A stretch of 64,000 nt of DNA, taken from Tritrichomonas musculus (lineage: Eukaryota > Parabasalia > Tritrichomonadida > Tritrichomonadidae). Position numbers and translations under genes: made by a program. Position 1 is the stretch's first letter. Each line of letters opens with the position of its first letter. The notes below the pieces were generated by a model. The model saw nothing but the letters and a program-made list of their open reading frames with translations, was not told the origin of the DNA and made no database searches. The stretch lies in the NCBI GenBank assembly GCA_039105265.1, contig JAPFFF010000016.1, forward strand, positions 682,001 to 746,000, written 5' to 3'. This document shows, piece after piece, positions 59,679 through 64,000 of this stretch.

Positions 59679-60392
59679 TTACCAAAGAATTGGAAGTGGA
59701 TGACAGGAAGGATTTTGTGGTGGTTCATAATCACATTTGAGCTCTGGCTGATTTCTTTCTTTTTTATATGTTTTTTTGTGAGTGTTGAAATATTTTCCAA
59801 GAAATTTCTTTTTTTCATCAAGCTTATTGAACTTGATATCTTTGATTCTTGCCAATTCTTTTTGGCTTCCTTTGATCATATTCAAATCTATTTTCTCTTC
59901 AAAACTTTCTTTATTGCTAGTCAATTTCAACCATTTTTCAACAAAAGAATAATTGGTTACCATCATTGATGATGGCAGCAAGACCATCTTGTTTCCCTCT
60001 CCTATATTATATTCCCTAAATGTTTTATCAGAATTTAGAATTTGTCCATCATATATGTATATTGAATCAGGCGAATAGATGCTTGATAAAACAGAAATGC
60101 AACTGTTTTCTTTCAATCTTATATATCTTATTCGCACAAATGGCTGATATACATATATTCTAATAAATTCTTTCTCATTTGTTAATTCACTTTCAATGCA
60201 GCTTTGTGAATTGTTACATGCCAATTGCATCTTTATGTTTATTTCATTCAGTGTGCTATTTCTATGGTCATTCTTAATATAATCCATTATATAATGAAGT
60301 GATGTTAAAGAGGTGGTAAAATATTTGTTTAAAATGGGAAAAAAAATCAATTGTTTTAAAAGATTTTTAAAAGATAATGATAAATTACACAT
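59679..60392 (-). CDS. Ubiquitin-like domain protein
   Basis: 237 residues from the ATG at 60392, or 202 from the ATG at 60287 (MDYIKNDHRNSTLNE). The later one is preferable because the first 35 residues look like chance sequence. A ubiquitin-like fold is at about residues 75-145: strand EFIRIYVYQPFVRIRYIRLK, then DSIYIYDGQILNSDKTFREY followed by NIGEGNKMVLLP. The DG-x-x-L-x-x-D-x-T-x-x-x-Y-x-I pattern is diagnostic of the fold's second half. No terminal GG, so it is not conjugated. The C-terminal third is a basic, probably disordered tail. Trichomonads have many ubiquitin-fold proteins; function here is unknown. Confidence 0.6.
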   Translation of the reverse strand: MCNLSLSFKNLLKQLIFFPILNKYFTTSLTSLHYIMDYIKNDHRNSTLNEINIKMQLACNNSQSCIESELTNEKEFIRIYVYQPFVRIRYIRLKENSCISVLSSIYSPDSIYIYDGQILNSDKTFREYNIGEGNKMVLLPSSMMVTNYSFVEKWLKLTSNKESFEEKIDLNMIKGSQKELARIKDIKFNKLDEKKKFLGKYFNTHKKTYKKERNQPELKCDYEPPQNPSCHPLPILW

Positions 60393-61344
60393 TTTATTTA
60401 AGATCCTTCAATAAATGAATGATTTATTTGACAGCCATAATCATATCAATTCTGTAAATTTGATGAAAAATTAATGCCATGCTTAAAATAACATTTAATT
60501 TTGTCATATTAATGAAAATATTAAAAAAAATGTTATTTTCTAATATAATATTTTAGATCTAAAATATTTTTTTTCCAGTTTAAATAGAGAGCTTGAAATA
60601 ATTTTTCTGATGACAAACAATATTGATAATTATGCCATATTTGGAAAGAGTTTAGTAATTTAATTCATTTAAGGCTCAATGCTCATTAAAAATGTATGTA
60701 TTCTAAAATCATTCATTTTGAATGTGAATTACATTTTTTTTTTTTTTTTTTTTTTTCCATTTTCAAAGAATTTATAGAGGTGGAAAAAAAATTTTTTCAG
60801 CTGTCAAGTTTAATAAAACTTATAGGATATGCTTATCATCAATAGTGAACTAGAATTATAGGTAAGTTATTGATTTTCGACTGACAGTTTTTGAGAAAAT
60901 CGAACTTTTTCATCTCCGCTAGAATGACAAAAAACAAAGCAAAATGGATTTATTTGATTCCATTTTATATAAATATAAGCAAAACATCTATATAATAAAT
61001 ATCAGTCTTTTATCATAAAACCATCTTATGATATTTTGATATGTTTTTGGAATAAAGGTGTATGAATCACCCAAGCTAAATTTATCATTATAATTTAAAT
61101 TAGTATAGTTAGTACTAAAATTAAATATAATTTATTCTGTAGATAGTTATTTAGAAATAGATAAAATTGATTTACAAAGTTTGGGTCATTCAAATTTTCA
61201 ATGTGTTCATTCAATTTTAATCAGAATAAAAATCGCTATAAATATAGATATATCATTTTTACTGAATTAAAGATTTGGTGAACTTAATATTTCTGGTATT
61301 TTTGAACTTAACAAGAACTCATATTTTGAAAAATTGTTTGAAAG
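60393..61344. other. Intergenic, one possible inverted-repeat element
   Basis: AT-rich. At about 60776-60925 the ends GAGGTGGAAAAA and TTTTTCATCTCC are loosely inverted, and both arms include a CTGTCA/TGACAG core. A small decayed TIR element is possible but no target duplication is clear. Confidence 0.3.
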
Positions 61345-61747
61345 TCAAATATAATTATAATCTTTAATATCAGAAACGGGGACTTCTGGATAATTACTAT
61401 CGTAATTGTCAATTATATCACTAACATTTTGCAGATCACAAAATTCTGGTGTTCTTTTGTAAAATTGATGGAAAAAATTGAAAAAAATTTCTAATTCAAT
61501 TTCATGCTTGATTTCTTTTGTTTCTTTTTTGTGACATTTGCAACATTTTTGATAATATCTCCAAGAATCAGATATTTTTCAGTTAAATTTGTGTTTTGGT
61601 CAATGATTTCATTAAAAGAATTTTGGTTTTGATTCAAAAAGCATTCTGATGGTTAGATGTGTTCATTAAATTCAATTCTGATTGCTTTTCATCTATTTCA
61701 TGCTCAATTCATTTGAGTTTAAGCGCGCTTCTACTTAGTTCACTCAT
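61345..61747 (-). pseudogene. Decayed small coiled-coil gene
   Basis: The reverse strand opens MSELSRSALKLK, then IEHEIDEKQSELNLMN. After frame changes it reads NSFNEIIDQNTNLTEKYLIL, KCCKCHKKETKEIKHEIELE and FFNFFHQFYKRTPEFCDLQN, then a TGA after DIKDYNYI. Two internal stops and at least two shifts of frame are present. The pieces are clearly protein-like against a barren background. Family unknown. Confidence 0.4.
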
Positions 61748-62565
61748 ATTACAAAGTATGTTAAATTTTATTCAAAAAAATGTAAACTACTCATTTTTTC
61801 TGAGAATTTGCAATTGGGATTTATTTTCGTTAATATCTAAAAATTCAGCAGTCGAAATTAAATATGTTCCATGAATAGATATTTTATAAACATAATATAT
61901 TTGATTTATCAATCTTAATTTACTTTTGACAGCTGAGATTTGTAGATGTATTCAAAAATATATGAAAAACACTACTTTTTGGAAAAATATGAAAAAAACG
62001 ATTTTATCTTTACTTAATACAATTGATTTAGAAAATAAAAAAGAAAATATTTGTTATTTAATAACATTAAAAACAAAAAATCTATAAAAAACAATACAAA
62101 TATGTTATATCAATGGATTACTCGTATTTTATCGAAGCTTTTAAAAACTGTCATTAGTGAATAAACCTTGAATGACAAAATAAAATCTTATCATTTAAAA
62201 AAGATTATTGAATGATATACTAATCATAAATAATATATAAATTTTCTGATCTTAGATAAATAGGAAGTTATGGTGCAATCTTTACTTTTTTTTTGTCATT
62301 ATTGGAAAATTTCGTAAAATAAATCATGAATATCTTTTTATTTATATCATTATTTTTAATTGAAAATTTGTAAATATATATAATAATAAATATAAGATAA
62401 TATTACATAATATATTTAGCTTGGGTGAAAAAATGATCAAGTTTTGACTAAATTAAACTTTTTGGATTTCTCTGTTTTTTATTTCAATATATTTCAATTG
62501 GTATTCCTAAAAAATATTTTTAAATTAAATTAAATATACATTTATAAAATGATATATATGATAAT
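61748..62565. other. AT-rich intergenic stretch
   Basis: No gene, pairing ends or RNA-like block seen. Confidence 0.35.
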
Positions 62566-63624
62566 CAGGGTTGCTTATCGATATTATCCGATAACGGTTA
62601 TGATCGTCCAATGAATATCGATATTATCTGGTAAATATCGATAAATGAAAATTTTTATCGATAAATTTTTTATCTGATTAAAATTTTGTATCCGATAACT
62701 ACCGATAAATATAACTTTTTAGAAAGAACCAACAATCGGATTTTAAAAATTTAAGCGTATAATGTTTTTTTTTCTTTGTTTATAATGTTTTTTAATAAAA
62801 AAATATAAAAATAATTCTTGATGTTATATAGTATTTATCATCAGAAAGTTTTATTTTTTCTAAAGAAAAGTGAGTTACCAATAAATTTATATTTTATATA
62901 AAATATTATTGCTGAAAAAAAATAATTATACTTGTTATTTCGGTGGATATATGAAATATAAAAAATTCGGTATTTCGATTCAAAAGTAGTCAACACAATG
63001 AAATTCATTAATTTGCCTGAAAAAAGTGTATTTTTCGCCACTTGTGGCTTATTACAAGTGTTTTTTGAGGTTAATCATTGATTAATAATAGCATTGCTAA
63101 TAAATCAAGACTTTAATATTTCCATTATGTTGTATTGGTAATACCTCATAATATTTTTTGCTATCATCCATCAATTTAATGCTTTTTACTTTAAATATAT
63201 GCAATTAAAGAAAAAATAGTAATAATATTTTTAAATTCTTATTTGTTATTATTTGTTGTTTTTTAATGCTTTAACTTAGTAAAATCAATGTTTAACACGA
63301 GGCTCAATCAAATCAGTAATGATTTATATTTTTTTAACGATGTTTATAAATAAAAAATGCATTATAGTTATTTTATCGATAAATATCAATAAAAATTGAA
63401 GGACTATTTAAAATTTATCGATATTTATCGATAAATATTTTACAATTTATCGGATCATGAGACCATTTATCGGACGGTTATCATCCGATAAGACCATTTA
63501 TCGGACGGTTAGAAAAACGTATTTATCGATAGTCATCATTCATCGGACGGTTTTTTATCGATATTATCGGATTATCGATAATCATCCGATGACCAATAAA
63601 ACGGTTTTTCGATAAGCATCCCTG
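62566..63624. mobile_element. hAT-like non-autonomous element, 1059 bp, 8-bp TSD
   Basis: The ends CAGGGTTGCTTATCGAT and (inverted) CAGGGATGCTTATCGA are typical hAT termini (CAGGG-x-TG). The exact 8-bp repeat ATGATAAT flanks it (62558-62565 and 63625-63632). Both subterminal regions are packed with TATCGATA/TTATCGGACGGTT motifs in both orientations, like clustered transposase binding sites. The AT-rich middle has no transposase frame. The near-identity of the TSDs suggests a fairly recent insertion. Confidence 0.85.
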
Positions 63625-63632
63625 ATGATAAT

Positions 63633-64000
63633 ATAATTAATATGATTATTTTAAATCAAGATATATCTATTTTATTTTTTTCGTTTTTTTTTAAAAAATA
63701 TGTATATCTTGGAAACCAAAATAATTTAAGTAAGCAATTTTTGCTTTTTTATTAATATGAAACATATTATTATATTTTAAGGTACAAATCTAGTACGTTA
63801 TAAATTGAGAGAAAGAACGTTATATATTTGAGACCGCTTACCCTATTGAAAAAGTTTTATTTTGAATGAGTGTCAGATTTGAAATTCTGAACTTTATTTT
63901 TTTTTATAAAATTTTTATGATAAAAATATTTTTTTTTATATAACATGTCGTTTAGTTTAATAAAGTGTCAAAAAATTTTGCGGTTTCTAAACGTACTAGA
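63633..64000. other. Intergenic to window end
   Basis: AT-rich; nothing recognised. Confidence 0.3.

Noticed and set aside
62841-63041. Possible transposase frame inside the hAT-like element
   Set aside because: Only 66 codons, AT-driven composition and no hAT motif.

Overview
The window looks like nuclear DNA of a parabasalid protist, most likely a trichomonad of the Tritrichomonas/Trichomonas group. It is strongly AT-rich and its genes are nearly all single uninterrupted reading frames. It carries several families typical of these genomes: an initiator-binding-domain (IBP39-type) protein, DUF3447-like ankyrin proteins, a BTB protein with a discoidin (F5/8C) tail, a Sel1-repeat protein with a BTB/BACK-like head, a Pmp-like (GGAI/FxxN) surface protein and a bacterial-type beta-galactosidase relic. 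The species call is inference; no rRNA or other marker gene is present.

Layout. 1-2.7 kb: 3' part of a large helical-repeat protein. 2.9-4.1 kb: a 43-bp satellite and a small terminal-inverted-repeat (TIR) element. 4.5-6.7 kb: Q/N-rich protein ending in an initiator-binding domain. 9-11.4 kb: C2-like protein, a MITE with 8-bp target site duplication (TSD), and CFAP410. 11.7-19.5 kb: a giant acidic coiled-coil gene convergent with a transglutaminase-like (kyphoscoliosis-peptidase type) gene. 20.5-21 kb: p23 co-chaperone. 21.4-23.8, 34.3-38.9 and 43.9-45.8 kb: three ankyrin loci in which single ankyrin repeats are separated by AT-rich, often tandemly repeated spacers. 25.5-30.3 kb: a pair of paralogous small acidic proteins flanking nested transposons and a BTB-discoidin gene. 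30.6-33.1 kb: a large unknown protein. 39.4-42.3 kb: broken BTB/BACK-Sel1 gene. 42.3-43 kb: lacZ relic. 46-47.7 kb: tRNA-Leu 3' fragment and a 5'-truncated Pmp-like gene. 48.9-60.4 kb: a denser run with a Rab GTPase, MAP65/Ase1, a small secreted protein, CEP78-like and MNS1-like genes in a head-to-head pair, a TRPML-type channel and a ubiquitin-like protein. 60.4-64 kb: gene-poor, with one decayed gene and a 1.06-kb hAT-like element.

Functional theme. A sizeable share of the intact genes serve the flagellar and microtubule cytoskeleton (CFAP410, MNS1-like, CEP78-like, MAP65/Ase1, the acidic coiled-coil protein). This fits a multiflagellate cell with an axostyle and pelta.

The most unusual feature is the ankyrin architecture. 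At all three loci the ankyrin units are kept in order, each interruption falls at the same place relative to the repeat, and a terminal cap with its own stop codon is retained. The intervening DNA has no recognisable GT-AG borders and no through-reading frame. Several short DNA transposons can be delimited to the base by their TIRs and TSDs, including one whose empty site is preserved in a neighbouring paralogous repeat and one nested inside another.
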